DNA of 64,000 nt from Serratia nevei (GTDB taxonomy: Bacteria > Pseudomonadota > Gammaproteobacteria > Enterobacterales > Enterobacteriaceae): NCBI RefSeq assembly GCF_024160145.1, contig NZ_JAMYWQ010000010.1, positions 62,001 through 126,000 of the forward strand, in the 5' to 3' direction. This document shows, piece by piece, positions 6,827 to 15,572 of this stretch. Position 1 is the first letter of the stretch. Every line of letters begins with the position of its first letter. A model generated the notes under the pieces. The model saw only the letters and a program-made list of their open reading frames with translations, was not told the DNA's origin and ran no database searches. The position numbers were made by a program, and so were the translations under genes.

Positions 6827-8055
6827 CCTTTACGCCCGAGCTCGCCCGACGCCAGTTCAGCGCCCTGTCCCAGCACATCGACGGCAAACCGGCGATCTTT
6901 TTCGACGGCCCCGGCGGTGCGCAGGTTGCACGAAGCGTGCTGGAAAAAATGACGGACTACCTGGGGAAATACAACGCCAACCTGGGCGGCCACTACTTCT
7001 CCAGCCGAGTCACCGGCGAAGTGATGGGCCAGGCGCGCGAATCGGTGCGCGCCTTGTTAAATGCGCCTTCGCCCGACAACATCGTTTTCGGCATGAATAT
7101 GACCACGCTGACTTTCCATCTCAGCCGCAGCATCAGCCGCGACTGGCAGGCCGGCGATGAGGTCATCGTCACCGCACTCGATCACTACGCCAACGTCTCC
7201 AGCTGGCAGCAGGCCGCCGCCGACAAAGGGGCCTTGGTGCATCAGATACCGCTGGAGAGCGCCGACTGCGCGTTGGACGCCGCAAAGGTGTGTGAGCGCA
7301 TCAACGCCAATACCCGCCTGGTAGCGGTCAGCTACGCTTCCAACGTCACCGGCAGCATCGTCGATATCAAAACCATCGTCGAAGCCGCGCATCGGGTCGG
7401 CGCGCAGGTGTATGTCGACGCCGTGCACTATGCGCCGCACAACCTGATTGACGTGCAGGCGCTGGGCTGTGATTTCCTGGTGTGCTCCGCCTACAAGTTC
7501 TTTGGCCCGCACGTCGGCATGGCCTACATCGCGCCGCAGTGGCTGCAGCGCCTGCGGCCGTACAAAGTCGAGCCGGCCACCGATGTCGGCCCCGGGCGTT
7601 TCGAGACCGGCACGCAAAGCTTCGAAGCGCTGGCCGGCGTGGCGGCGGCAATCGACTATCTGGCGCAGTGGGGCACGCCGGGCGCGCCGTTAAGGCAGCG
7701 TTTGCAGGAGAGTTTCGCCGCCTACCACCAGCATGAAGAAGCGCTGTGCCGCCACTTTTTGCAACGGCTGCGGCAGCTCGACGGCGTGCGGCTGTACGGC
7801 CATTCACAGGCGGACAGCGCGCGGCGCACGCCGACCTTCGCCCTGACCTTCAGCGGCCATACGCCTGACGCGATCGCCCGCCATCTGGGGCAGCACAACA
7901 TCTGCGCCGGCAGCGGGCATTTCTATGCGCGGGGCCTGATCCAGCAGCTGGGGTTGCAGGACGGCGGCGTGCTGCGCATCGGCATGATGCACTACAACAC
8001 CCAAGGCGAAATAGACACGCTGTTTAAGGTGATCGCCGAAGATATCCTCAGTTAA
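6823..8055 (+). CDS. Class V aminotransferase / cysteine desulfurase-like PLP enzyme
   Basis: The 410-aa product matches the cysteine desulfurase-like class V family related to Vibrio VC1184. Visible PLP-fold residues are H121 (ALDHYAN), the Asp of VYVDAVHY (D199) and the Schiff-base lysine K225 in CSAYKFFGPH. The catalytic Cys loop of IscS-type desulfurases is not evident, so sulfur mobilisation is not implied. A lyase, transaminase or epimerase-like reaction on an amino acid is as likely. It overlaps the amino-acid-hydroxylase-type gene by 4 bases, which suggests it acts on the same or a derived amino acid. A perfect GC-rich hairpin follows at 8067. Confidence 0.78.
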   Translation: MTFTPELARRQFSALSQHIDGKPAIFFDGPGGAQVARSVLEKMTDYLGKYNANLGGHYFSSRVTGEVMGQARESVRALLNAPSPDNIVFGMNMTTLTFHLSRSISRDWQAGDEVIVTALDHYANVSSWQQAAADKGALVHQIPLESADCALDAAKVCERINANTRLVAVSYASNVTGSIVDIKTIVEAAHRVGAQVYVDAVHYAPHNLIDVQALGCDFLVCSAYKFFGPHVGMAYIAPQWLQRLRPYKVEPATDVGPGRFETGTQSFEALAGVAAAIDYLAQWGTPGAPLRQRLQESFAAYHQHEEALCRHFLQRLRQLDGVRLYGHSQADSARRTPTFALTFSGHTPDAIARHLGQHNICAGSGHFYARGLIQQLGLQDGGVLRIGMMHYNTQGEIDTLFKVIAEDILS

Positions 8056-8066
8056 CCCGTCACATC

Positions 8067-8092
8067 GGCCCGCTCACCTGATTGAGCGGGCC
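8067..8092 (+). terminator. Hairpin after the dioxygenase-PLP pair
   Basis: GGCCCGCTCA (8067-8076) pairs perfectly with TGAGCGGGCC (8083-8092). There is no T-run, so it is terminator-like but may mainly stabilise the 3' end. Confidence 0.5.
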
Positions 8093-8150
8093 ATCGCGGC
8101 ACGCTGGGGGTAGAATCAAGGGGATTTTATTTTAGAAATGGATTTTTACT

Positions 8151-8498
8151 TTGCGAAAATATGCAGTTATCGCCGCCGCATTGATGATGTCTTCCTGTGC
8201 CACGCCGGAGAAATGGGAAGCGCAAACGGCAACCCCAACGCCCCTTGAAGCGGCCAGAACCCACTGCCGGCAAGAAGCCGAACAGCGCTATCCCGTGAAC
8301 CTGTCTTTGCACTCCAGCTCGCCGACCTTCTCCTCCATGACTTTCAACGGCACGGAGATCCCCAACGCCGGTGGCGGCGCTTTCCCCTCGGACAGCAATG
8401 AAATGCGCAGAACAGATTTCGTTAATGCCTGCATGAAATTGGAAGGATGGGAAAATAAAAATAAGGTGACGGGATTATTGGCATTTTTATTTAACTAA
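8151..8498 (+). CDS. Small predicted lipoprotein
   Basis: The product is a 115-aa protein starting at TTG 8151, with a short basic N-terminus and a lipobox-like MSSC (Cys at residue 16) and then a polar domain with two further cysteines (C39 and C95). The TTG is the only in-frame start that gives a complete signal peptide, and the ribosome site is weak, so the start is tentative. I do not recognise the family. It lies between the PLP enzyme and the choline transporter, each separated by a hairpin, so it is probably monocistronic. Confidence 0.55.
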   Translation: MRKYAVIAAALMMSSCATPEKWEAQTATPTPLEAARTHCRQEAEQRYPVNLSLHSSSPTFSSMTFNGTEIPNAGGGAFPSDSNEMRRTDFVNACMKLEGWENKNKVTGLLAFLFN

Positions 8499-8516
8499 CG
8501 GTCACACGGAATAACT

Positions 8517-8549
8517 CGGAATTACCGCGCTGAGGCAGCGGTAATTCCG
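8517..8549. terminator. Long hairpin after the small lipoprotein gene
   Basis: CGGAATTACCGC (8517-8528) pairs perfectly with GCGGTAATTCCG (8538-8549). It lacks a T-run. Confidence 0.5.
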
Positions 8550-8554
8550 CCCTA

Positions 8555-8583
8555 TTGACCGGCACCGACAGCCTGACTATTTT
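8555..8583 (+). promoter_or_regulatory. Candidate sigma-70 promoter for the BetT-type transporter
   Basis: TTGACC (8555-8560) and TATTTT (8578-8583) are separated by exactly 17 bp. About 70 bases of leader precede the ATG at 8654. Read by eye, without experimental support. Confidence 0.4.
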
Positions 8584-8653
8584 GCTACGATATAGCAGGT
8601 TACACCTCTCCTCCATTCAGGGCGATAATCAAACAAATGGAATAAATCAATTT

Positions 8654-10651
8654 ATGAGTGAGAAAGACACCCCCCTAAAAAAGCCGCAGAGCCATATCAA
8701 CAAAGCGGTATTCTTCACCTCTGCAGTCCTCATTTTTCTTCTGGTCGCGTTCGCCGCTTTTTTCCCCGACGTCGCCGACAAGAACTTCAAGCTGCTGCAG
8801 CAACAAATTTTCACCAACGCCAGCTGGTTTTATATTTTGGCCGTGGCGCTGATTTTGCTCAGCGTGACGTTTCTGGGGCTTTCCCGCTACGGTGACATCA
8901 AACTCGGCCCCGATCATGCGCAACCCGATTTTCGCTACCACTCATGGTTTGCCATGCTGTTTTCTGCGGGGATGGGCATCGGCCTGATGTTCTTCGGCGT
9001 GGCAGAACCGGTGATGCACTATCTCTCGCCACCGGTCGGCACGCCCGAGAGCGTCGAGGCGGCCAAACAGGCCATGCGCCTGACCTTTTTCCACTGGGGG
9101 CTGCACGCCTGGGCGATCTATGCCATCGTGGCGTTGATTCTGGCCTTCTTCAGCTATCGGCATGGCCTGCCGTTGACCCTGCGCTCTGCGCTTTACCCGA
9201 TCATCGGTGACCGCATTTATGGCCCTATCGGCCACGCCGTCGATATCTTCGCCGTTATCGGCACCGTATTCGGGGTCGCGACCTCGCTGGGTTATGGCGT
9301 GTTGCAGGTCAACGCCGGGCTTAACCACCTGTTTGGCGTGCCGATCAACGAAACCGTTCAGGTGATCTTGATCGTGGTGATTACCGGGCTGGCCACCATT
9401 TCCGTGGTTTCAGGGCTGGAGAAAGGCATACGCTTTCTGTCAGAGCTGAACCTTGGCCTGGCGCTGTTGCTGCTGGCCCTGGTCTTGCTGTTGGGGCCAA
9501 CCGTCCTGCTGTTGAAATCCTTTGTGGAAAATACCGGCGGCTACCTGTCCGAGCTGGTCAGCAAGACGTTCAACCTGTATGCCTATGAGCCGAAATCCAG
9601 CAACTGGTTAGGCGGATGGACGCTGCTCTACTGGGGGTGGTGGCTCTCCTGGTCGCCTTTCGTCGGTATGTTCATCGCTCGGGTTTCCCGCGGCCGAACC
9701 ATCCGCGAATTTGTCACCGGCGTGCTGTTCGTCCCGGCCGGCTTCACCCTCATGTGGATGACGGTGTTCGGCAACAGCGCCATTTACCTCATCATGGAAC
9801 AGGGCGCGACAGACCTCGCCACGACGGTACAGCAAGACGTGGCGTTGGCGTTGTTTAACTTCCTGGAGCATTTCCCGTTCTCCAGCGTGCTTTCGTTTAT
9901 CGCCATGGCGATGGTGATCGTCTTTTTTGTCACGTCCGCCGATTCCGGCGCCATGGTCGTGGATACGCTGGCTTCGGGCGGCTCCAGCAACACGCCGGTT
10001 TGGCAACGCATTTTCTGGGCGTCGCTGATGGGCATCGTCGCCATCGCCTTGCTGATCGCAGGGGGGCTCAGCGCGCTGCAAACCGTCACCATCGCCAGCG
10101 CATTGCCGTTCTCGGCCATCTTGCTGATATCCATTTACGGTTTGCTTAAGGCGCTGCGCCGCGACCTGACCAAGCGCGACAGCCAAAATATGGCCACCAT
10201 CGCCCCCACCGCCGCCCGCAACCCCATTCCCTGGCAGCGCAGGCTGCGCAATATCGCCTATCTGCCAAAACGCTCGCTGGTGAAGCGCTTTATGGATGAG
10301 GTTATCCAACCGGCCATGACGCTGGTGCAGGAGGAGCTGAGTAAACAAAACACGCTCAGCAGCATCAACGCCACCGCGGAAGACCGCATTCGTTTCGAGG
10401 TCGATTTGGGCGATGAGCTTAACTTTATCTATGAAGTCAGACTGCGCGGCTACAGTTCGCCGACGTTCGCTCTGGCCGGGCTGGATAACGATGAACAGCA
10501 AGCCGAGCAGCACAAGTATTATCGCGCGGAGATCTACCTGAAAGAAGGCGGCCAAAACTACGATGTCATGGGCTGGAATCAGGAGCAGTTGATCAACGAT
10601 ATTCTCGACCAGTACGAAAAACACCTGCATTTCTTGCATCTGGTGCGCTAA
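8654..10651 (+). CDS. betT: BCCT-family choline transporter BetT, full length
   Basis: The product is 665 aa with about twelve membrane segments over residues 15-505 and a long soluble C-terminal tail (~505-665), the layout of osmoregulated BetT. BCCT family sequence is visible in GMGIGLMFFGVAEPVMHY and WWLSWSPFVGMFIARVSRGRTI (split here across the conserved Trp-rich segment). The tail ends with ILDQYEKHLHFLHL, closely similar to E. coli BetT. It should import choline (or betaine) with protons for osmoprotection. The ATG at 8654 matches the family N-terminus; the ribosome site is weak. It is a second BCCT gene besides the one at the left edge, and betA/betB are not adjacent. Confidence 0.85.
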   Translation: MSEKDTPLKKPQSHINKAVFFTSAVLIFLLVAFAAFFPDVADKNFKLLQQQIFTNASWFYILAVALILLSVTFLGLSRYGDIKLGPDHAQPDFRYHSWFAMLFSAGMGIGLMFFGVAEPVMHYLSPPVGTPESVEAAKQAMRLTFFHWGLHAWAIYAIVALILAFFSYRHGLPLTLRSALYPIIGDRIYGPIGHAVDIFAVIGTVFGVATSLGYGVLQVNAGLNHLFGVPINETVQVILIVVITGLATISVVSGLEKGIRFLSELNLGLALLLLALVLLLGPTVLLLKSFVENTGGYLSELVSKTFNLYAYEPKSSNWLGGWTLLYWGWWLSWSPFVGMFIARVSRGRTIREFVTGVLFVPAGFTLMWMTVFGNSAIYLIMEQGATDLATTVQQDVALALFNFLEHFPFSSVLSFIAMAMVIVFFVTSADSGAMVVDTLASGGSSNTPVWQRIFWASLMGIVAIALLIAGGLSALQTVTIASALPFSAILLISIYGLLKALRRDLTKRDSQNMATIAPTAARNPIPWQRRLRNIAYLPKRSLVKRFMDEVIQPAMTLVQEELSKQNTLSSINATAEDRIRFEVDLGDELNFIYEVRLRGYSSPTFALAGLDNDEQQAEQHKYYRAEIYLKEGGQNYDVMGWNQEQLINDILDQYEKHLHFLHLVR

Positions 10652-10659
10652 AGAGCGAC

Positions 10660-10687
10660 ATGCCGTCCCCCGGGGCGGCATTTTTTT
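10660..10687 (+). terminator. Intrinsic terminator of the BetT gene
   Basis: ATGCCG/CGGCAT stem with an inner CCCC/GGGG pairing, followed by seven T residues (10681-10687), directly after the stop codon. Confidence 0.85.
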
Positions 10688-10818
10688 GCCCTGCTTTCTT
10701 CACCACGGCGCTGATAATGCTGGTGGGATGGCGGACAACCAGTGATAACGCTTACAGGGGCAAAGGATTGGGTTGGAGTAACGTTTCAGAGAATCAGGAT
10801 GTTTTCAGGAGAGAGTGC

Positions 10819-10892
10819 TGGAGCGGGTGAAGGGAATCGAACCCTCGTATGCAGCTTGGGAAGCTGCCGTTCTACCATTGAACTACACCCGC
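10819..10892 (-). tRNA. glyU: tRNA-Gly (anticodon CCC)
   Basis: The minus strand gives a 74-base cloverleaf that starts GCGGGTG and ends CACCCGCTCCA. It has the D-loop AGTTCAATGGTAGAA, anticodon loop CTTCCCAAG (anticodon CCC) and T-loop GGGTTCGATTCCC. The 3' CCA is encoded. It closely matches E. coli glyU by eye and decodes GGG codons. It stands alone between the BetT terminator and the lysS terminator. Confidence 0.95.
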
Positions 10893-10989
10893 ATCGGTGT
10901 GCGACAGGCATTATAACCGGTTATCGGCGGCGGGCAAGCGGAGATGGCGCGTAACTGTCGATGTTTTAAGCGGTTAAGTCCGGTGGGCG

Positions 10990-11021
10990 AAAAAAAAACC
11001 GGCGCAGTTGCCTGCACCGGT
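10990..11021 (-). terminator. Intrinsic terminator of the xerD-lysS gene string
   Basis: On the minus strand ACCGGTGCAGG pairs with CTGCGCCGGT and is followed by at least eight T residues, 20 bases after the lysS stop. Confidence 0.85.
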
Positions 11022-11040
11022 GGTTTCACGCTAAACGGAA

Positions 11041-12558
11041 TTATTTCTGTGGGCGCATCGCCGGGAACAGAATCACGTCGCGGATGGTATGGCTGTTGGT
11101 GAACAGCATCACCATACGGTCGATACCGATGCCCAGACCGGCGGTCGGCGGCAGGCCGTGCTCCAGCGCGGTGACGTAGTCTTCGTCGTAGAACATCGCT
11201 TCGTCGTCGCCGGCGTCTTTGGCGTTCACCTGATCGGCAAAGCGCTGAGCCTGGTCTTCGGCGTCGTTCAGCTCGGAGAAGCCGTTGCCGATTTCACGGC
11301 CGCCGATGAAGAACTCGAAGCGGTCGGTGATTTCCGGGTTAACGTCGTTGCGGCGCGCCAGCGGCGACACTTCAGCCGGGTACTCGGTGATGAAGGTCGG
11401 CTGAATCAGATGGCTTTCCGCCACTTCTTCGAAGATCTCGGTCACGACGCGGCCCAGACCCCAGCTCTTCTCAACCTTGATGCCGATGGATTCGGCGATG
11501 GCCACCGCTTTGCCCATGTCGGCCAGGTCAGCCAGATCGGTTTCCGGGCGGTATTTCTTGATCGCCTCGGTCATGGTCAGCTTCTCGAACGGCTTGCCGA
11601 AGTCGAACACTTCGTCGCCGTACTGCACCTGAGAGGTGCCCAGCACTTTCTCGGTCAGGGTGCGGAACAGCGTCTCGGTCAGCTCGATCAGGTCTTTGTA
11701 ATCCGCGTAAGCCATGTAGAGTTCCATCATGGTGAACTCTGGGTTGTGACGCGGAGAAACGCCTTCGTTACGGAAGTTGCGGTTGATTTCGAACACGCGC
11801 TCAAAGCCGCCAACCACCAGACGCTTCAGATACAGTTCCGGCGCGATGCGCAGGTACATGTCGATATCCAGCGCATTGTGGTGCGTGATGAACGGACGCG
11901 CCGACGCGCCGCCCGGGATCACCTGCATCATCGGGGTTTCGACTTCCATGAAGCCGCGTTCCACCATGAAGTTGCGGATAGCGGACATCACCTGCGAACG
12001 CACCTTGAAGGTATTGCGCGATTCTTCGTTGGCGATCAGATCCAGGTAACGCTGGCGGTAACGGGTTTCCTGATCCGCCAGGCCGTGGAATTTGTCCGGC
12101 AGCGGGCGCAGCGCTTTGGTCAGCAGACGCAGTTCGGTGCAGTGGATCGACAGTTCGCCGGTCTTGGTTTTGAACAGCTTGCCGCGTGCGCCGAGGATAT
12201 CGCCCAGGTCCCACTTCTTGAACTGGTCGTTGTACACGCCTTCAGCCAGATCGTCGCGCGCGACGTACAGCTGAATGCGGCCGCCCACGTCCTGCAGCGT
12301 GACGAAGGATGCCTTGCCCATAATACGGCGGGTCATCATGCGGCCGGCGACGGTCACTTCTACGCCCAGCGCTTCCAGCTCTTCGTTATCTTTATCGCCG
12401 TACGCGGCGTGCAGTTTGTCGGAGGTGGAGTCACGACGGAAGTCGTTCGGGAACGCAATGCCGTTCTCGCGCAGGCCGGCCAGTTTCTCGCGGCGGGACT
12501 GCAGTTCGTTATTGAGATCCAGCGCCTGATCGGCGCCCTGTACTTGTTGTTCAGACAT
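11041..12558 (-). CDS. lysS: Lysyl-tRNA synthetase, class II
   Basis: The 505-aa length is that of bacterial LysRS. It has an N-terminal OB-fold anticodon-binding domain (~60-150) and the class II catalytic core (~180-505). Visible are motif 1 around [15 protein letters not shown], motif 2 around [20 protein letters not shown] and motif 3 [13 protein letters not shown]. It charges tRNA-Lys in the cytoplasm. It lies 9 bp after prfB, the conserved enterobacterial prfB-lysS operon, and an intrinsic terminator follows. Confidence 0.98.
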   Translation of the reverse strand: MSEQQVQGADQALDLNNELQSRREKLAGLRENGIAFPNDFRRDSTSDKLHAAYGDKDNEELEALGVEVTVAGRMMTRRIMGKASFVTLQDVGGRIQLYVARDDLAEGVYNDQFKKWDLGDILGARGKLFKTKTGELSIHCTELRLLTKALRPLPDKFHGLADQETRYRQRYLDLIANEESRNTFKVRSQVMSAIRNFMVERGFMEVETPMMQVIPGGASARPFITHHNALDIDMYLRIAPELYLKRLVVGGFERVFEINRNFRNEGVSPRHNPEFTMMELYMAYADYKDLIELTETLFRTLTEKVLGTSQVQYGDEVFDFGKPFEKLTMTEAIKKYRPETDLADLADMGKAVAIAESIGIKVEKSWGLGRVVTEIFEEVAESHLIQPTFITEYPAEVSPLARRNDVNPEITDRFEFFIGGREIGNGFSELNDAEDQAQRFADQVNAKDAGDDEAMFYDEDYVTALEHGLPPTAGLGIGIDRMVMLFTNSHTIRDVILFPAMRPQK

Positions 12559-12567
12559 TTCTATTCC

Positions 12568-13666
12568 TCATAACCCGGCTTTCAAACTTGCCTCAATGAA
12601 TTTATCCAGGTCGCCATCCAGTACGGCCTGCGTGTTACGCGTTTCGACGTTGGTGCGCAAATCCTTGATGCGGGAGTCATCCAGCACGTAAGAACGGATT
12701 TGGCTGCCCCAGCCGATGTCGGACTTGTTGTCTTCCATCGTCTGCTTATCAGCATTTTTCTTTTGCATCTCAAACTCGTACAGCTTGGCTCGCAGCTGTT
12801 TAAACGCTTGATCCTTGTTCTTATGCTGAGAACGATCGTTCTGGCACTGCACCACGATGTTGGTTGGCAGGTGAGTAATACGTACGGCGGATTCGGTTTT
12901 GTTGACGTGCTGACCACCCGCACCGGAGGCGCGGTACACGTCGATGCGCAGATCCGCCGGGTTGATTTCGATATCGATATCGTCGTCGACTTCCGGGTAG
13001 ATGAACACCGAGCTGAACGAAGTGTGGCGACGGCCGCCGGAATCGAACGGGCTCTTGCGCACCAGGCGATGAACGCCGGTTTCAGTGCGCAACCAGCCGA
13101 ACGCGTAGTCGCCGATGATCTTGATGGTGGCAGACTTCAGGCCCGCGACGTCGCCGTCGGACTCTTCGATCACTTCGGTCTTGAAGCCCTTGGCTTCGGC
13201 CCAGCGCAGGTACATGCGCAGCAGCATGCTGGCCCAGTCTTGCGCTTCGGTGCCGCCGGAACCGGCCTGGATATCCAGGTAGCAGTCGGCGCTGTCGTAT
13301 TCGCCGGAGAACATGCGGCGGAATTCCAACTGATCCAGCTTGCTCATCAGTTGATCCAGCTCGGCGACCGCTTCGTTGAAGGTTTCTTCATCGTCGGCTT
13401 CCACCGCCAGTTCCAGCAGGCCGCCGACGTCTTCGCCGCCCTGCTCCAGCTGATCGATGGTTTCAACGATGGCTTCCAGCGCGGCGCGCTCTTTGCCGAG
13501 CGCCTGTGCGCGCTCCGGCTCGTTCCACACGTCCGGCTGCTCCAGCTCGGCGTTGACTTCTTCTAGGCGTTCCTTCTTGGCATCATAGTCAAAGATACCC
13601 CCTAAGAACCGCAGTCCGCTCGGACAGGTCCTGAATTCGGTTTTTTACCGGGTTAATTTCAAACAT
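12568..13666 (-). CDS. prfB: Peptide chain release factor 2, expressed by programmed +1 frameshift
   Basis: RF2 recognises UGA and UAA stops. The ATG at 13666 opens 25 codons ending ...RGYL, then an in-frame TGA at 13591-13589. Reading continues in the +1 frame from GAC at 13590 to the stop at 12568, for 365 aa in total. The SPF stop-recognition tripeptide (RKSPFDSGG) and the GGQ peptidyl-release motif (GAGGQHVN) are present. The frameshift signal is intact, so this is an active gene autoregulated by RF2 level, not a pseudogene. It lies upstream of lysS in the same operon. Confidence 0.97.
13587..13603 (-). promoter_or_regulatory. RF2 programmed frameshift site
   Basis: On the minus strand AGGGGG (13603-13598) acts as an internal Shine-Dalgarno just before TAT CTT TGA C. 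The slippery CTT (13594-13592) and the following TGA C (13591-13588) are exactly the conserved prfB frameshift cassette. Confidence 0.95.
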
Positions 13667-13789
13667 GGTTTCGTTCTTTTACGTTGATGTCGTCGATGGC
13701 GGAATGCCATTGGAACCGCCAATTCTACCGGATCCGGGCGGCAGTTTATAGCGAGTTGGTCAGTTTTTGTGGCGATCGGGAAGGATGCG

Positions 13790-13812
13790 GGGGATTGGAG
13801 AGCCCAATCCCC
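13790..13812 (-). terminator. Hairpin between recJ and prfB
   Basis: GGGGATTGG (13790-13798) pairs with CCAATCCCC (13804-13812) in the 166-bp gap after recJ. The minus strand lacks a T-run, so partial termination or mRNA processing is possible. Confidence 0.4.
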
Positions 13813-13832
13813 GAATTGTGTTCAATTTCGCC

Positions 13833-15566
13833 TCAGCGCGGCCAAAGATGCTGGATCAGCAGCTGCACGTTGCGGTTGCCGCGAAACTCGTTGACGTCGA
13901 GCTTGTAGGCCAGTTCCACTTCGCGCACGCTGCTGTCCGGCCACAGCGTGGTGTCCACGTTGAACGCGATGCCGTCGAGCAGCGGGCCGCCGCCGAGCGG
14001 TTCCACCATCAGCTTCAGGTGCTTCTCGCCCACCAGCCGCTGCTGCAGGATGCGGAATTTGCCGTCGAAGGTCGGTTCCGGGAACGCCTGGCCCCACGGG
14101 CCGCCCTCGCGCAGCAGCTCCGCCGTCGTCAGCGACAGCTCCTGCATCGCCAGTTCGCCATCGGACCAGATCACCCCTTCCAGCATCGCCGGATCGAGCC
14201 ATTCCCCCACCAGCTCGCCGAAGCGCTGGCGGAACTCGTCAAACCTGGCCTCTTCCAGCGACAGCCCGGCCGCCATCGCGTGGCCGCCGAACTTCATCAT
14301 CAGGCCGGGGTTCAGCATATCCAGCCGCTCCAGCGCGTCGCGCATGTGCAGGCCGGGCACCGAACGGCCGGAGCCTTTCAGGATACCGTCGCCCGCCGGC
14401 GCGAACGCGATCACCGGACGGTGGAAACGCTCTTTGATACGCGAGGCGAGGATACCCACCACGCCCTGGTGCCATTCCGGGTGATACATCGCCAGCCCGT
14501 AAGGCAGCTCGGTGCTGGTGCGCTCCAGTTGGTCGCACAGCTGCAAGGCTTCCACCTGCATGCCCTGCTCTATCTCGCGTCGCGTCTGGTTCAGTGCGTC
14601 GAGATCGTTGGCCAGCATGCGCGCCTGCGCGATGTCATCGCTCAGCAGCAGTGCCACGCCGATCGACATATCGTCCAGCCTGCCGGCGGCGTTGAGCCGC
14701 GGCCCGAGGGCGAAACCGAGATCGTTGGCCGCCAGCTGGCGGGCATCGCGGTTGGCCACCTCAAGCAGCGCGCGGATGCCCGGACGGCATTTGCCGGCGC
14801 GAATGCGGTTTAACCCCTGATACACCAGAATGCGGTTGTTGGCGTCCAGCGGCACCACGTCGGCCACGGTGCCGAGTGCCACCAGATCCAGCAGTTCCGC
14901 CAGATTGGGCATCGCCAGCGCACGCTGCTCGAACCAGCCGCTGTCCCGCAGCCGGGCGCGTAGCGCCAGCATCAGGTAGAACGCGACGCCCACCCCGGCC
15001 AGCGATTTGGACGGGAAGGCGCAGCCGCGCAGGTTGGGATTGACGATCGCTTCGGCCGCCGGCAGGGTCTCGCCCGGCAGGTGGTGATCGGTCACCAGCA
15101 CCTGCATGCCCTTGGCGTGCGCCACGTCGACGCCGGCGTGGGAGGAAATGCCGTTATCGACGGTGACGATCAGCTGCGCGCCGCGTGCCGCCGCCTGCTC
15201 CACCACTTCGGGGCTCAGGCCGTAGCCGTCTTCGAAACGGTTAGGCACCAGGTAGTCGACGGCTGCGCCGCCCATGCTGCGCAGCGCCAGCACCGTCAGC
15301 GCGGTGCTGGTGGCGCCGTCGGCGTCGAAATCGCCCACCACCATGATGCGGCGACCGTCGGCCAGCGCCTGTTGCAGCAGGCTGACGGCGTCGTCGATGC
15401 CGTCCAGCTGTTGCCAGGGCAGCATGCCCTTGACGCCGCGCTCCAGCTCCTGTTCACCCTGCACGCCGCGCAGGGCGTACAGCCGGCGCAGCAGCGGCGG
15501 CAAACTGGCGGGCAGATGCGTGTCGTCCGCCGCCGGGCGGCGGCGCAATTGCGTTTTGATACTCAC
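13833..15566 (-). CDS. recJ: Single-stranded-DNA-specific exonuclease RecJ
   Basis: The 577-aa product is a DHH-superfamily 5'-3' exonuclease used in recombination and mismatch repair. Metal-binding motifs are visible as VVGDFDADGATSTAL, TVDNGIS and LVTDHHLPGE, and the DHHA1-type motif as KFGGHAMAAGLS. A GTG start at 15566 matches the conserved N-terminus (LRRR ... LYALRGV). It lies 6 bp after dsbC in the xerD-dsbC-recJ string. Confidence 0.97.
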   Translation of the reverse strand: MSIKTQLRRRPAADDTHLPASLPPLLRRLYALRGVQGEQELERGVKGMLPWQQLDGIDDAVSLLQQALADGRRIMVVGDFDADGATSTALTVLALRSMGGAAVDYLVPNRFEDGYGLSPEVVEQAAARGAQLIVTVDNGISSHAGVDVAHAKGMQVLVTDHHLPGETLPAAEAIVNPNLRGCAFPSKSLAGVGVAFYLMLALRARLRDSGWFEQRALAMPNLAELLDLVALGTVADVVPLDANNRILVYQGLNRIRAGKCRPGIRALLEVANRDARQLAANDLGFALGPRLNAAGRLDDMSIGVALLLSDDIAQARMLANDLDALNQTRREIEQGMQVEALQLCDQLERTSTELPYGLAMYHPEWHQGVVGILASRIKERFHRPVIAFAPAGDGILKGSGRSVPGLHMRDALERLDMLNPGLMMKFGGHAMAAGLSLEEARFDEFRQRFGELVGEWLDPAMLEGVIWSDGELAMQELSLTTAELLREGGPWGQAFPEPTFDGKFRILQQRLVGEKHLKLMVEPLGGGPLLDGIAFNVDTTLWPDSSVREVELAYKLDVNEFRGNRNVQLLIQHLWPR

Positions 15567-15572
15567 CGGCGA

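Noticed and set aside
11089-12573. Open frame of about 490 codons antisense to lysS
   Set aside because: Shadow of lysS; no ribosome site and no family resemblance. The same applies to the long frames antisense to recJ/dsbC, gcvP, ubiI and argP-region genes.
12568-13666. prfB as a broken gene because of the in-frame TGA
   Set aside because: The TGA is part of the conserved programmed frameshift cassette.
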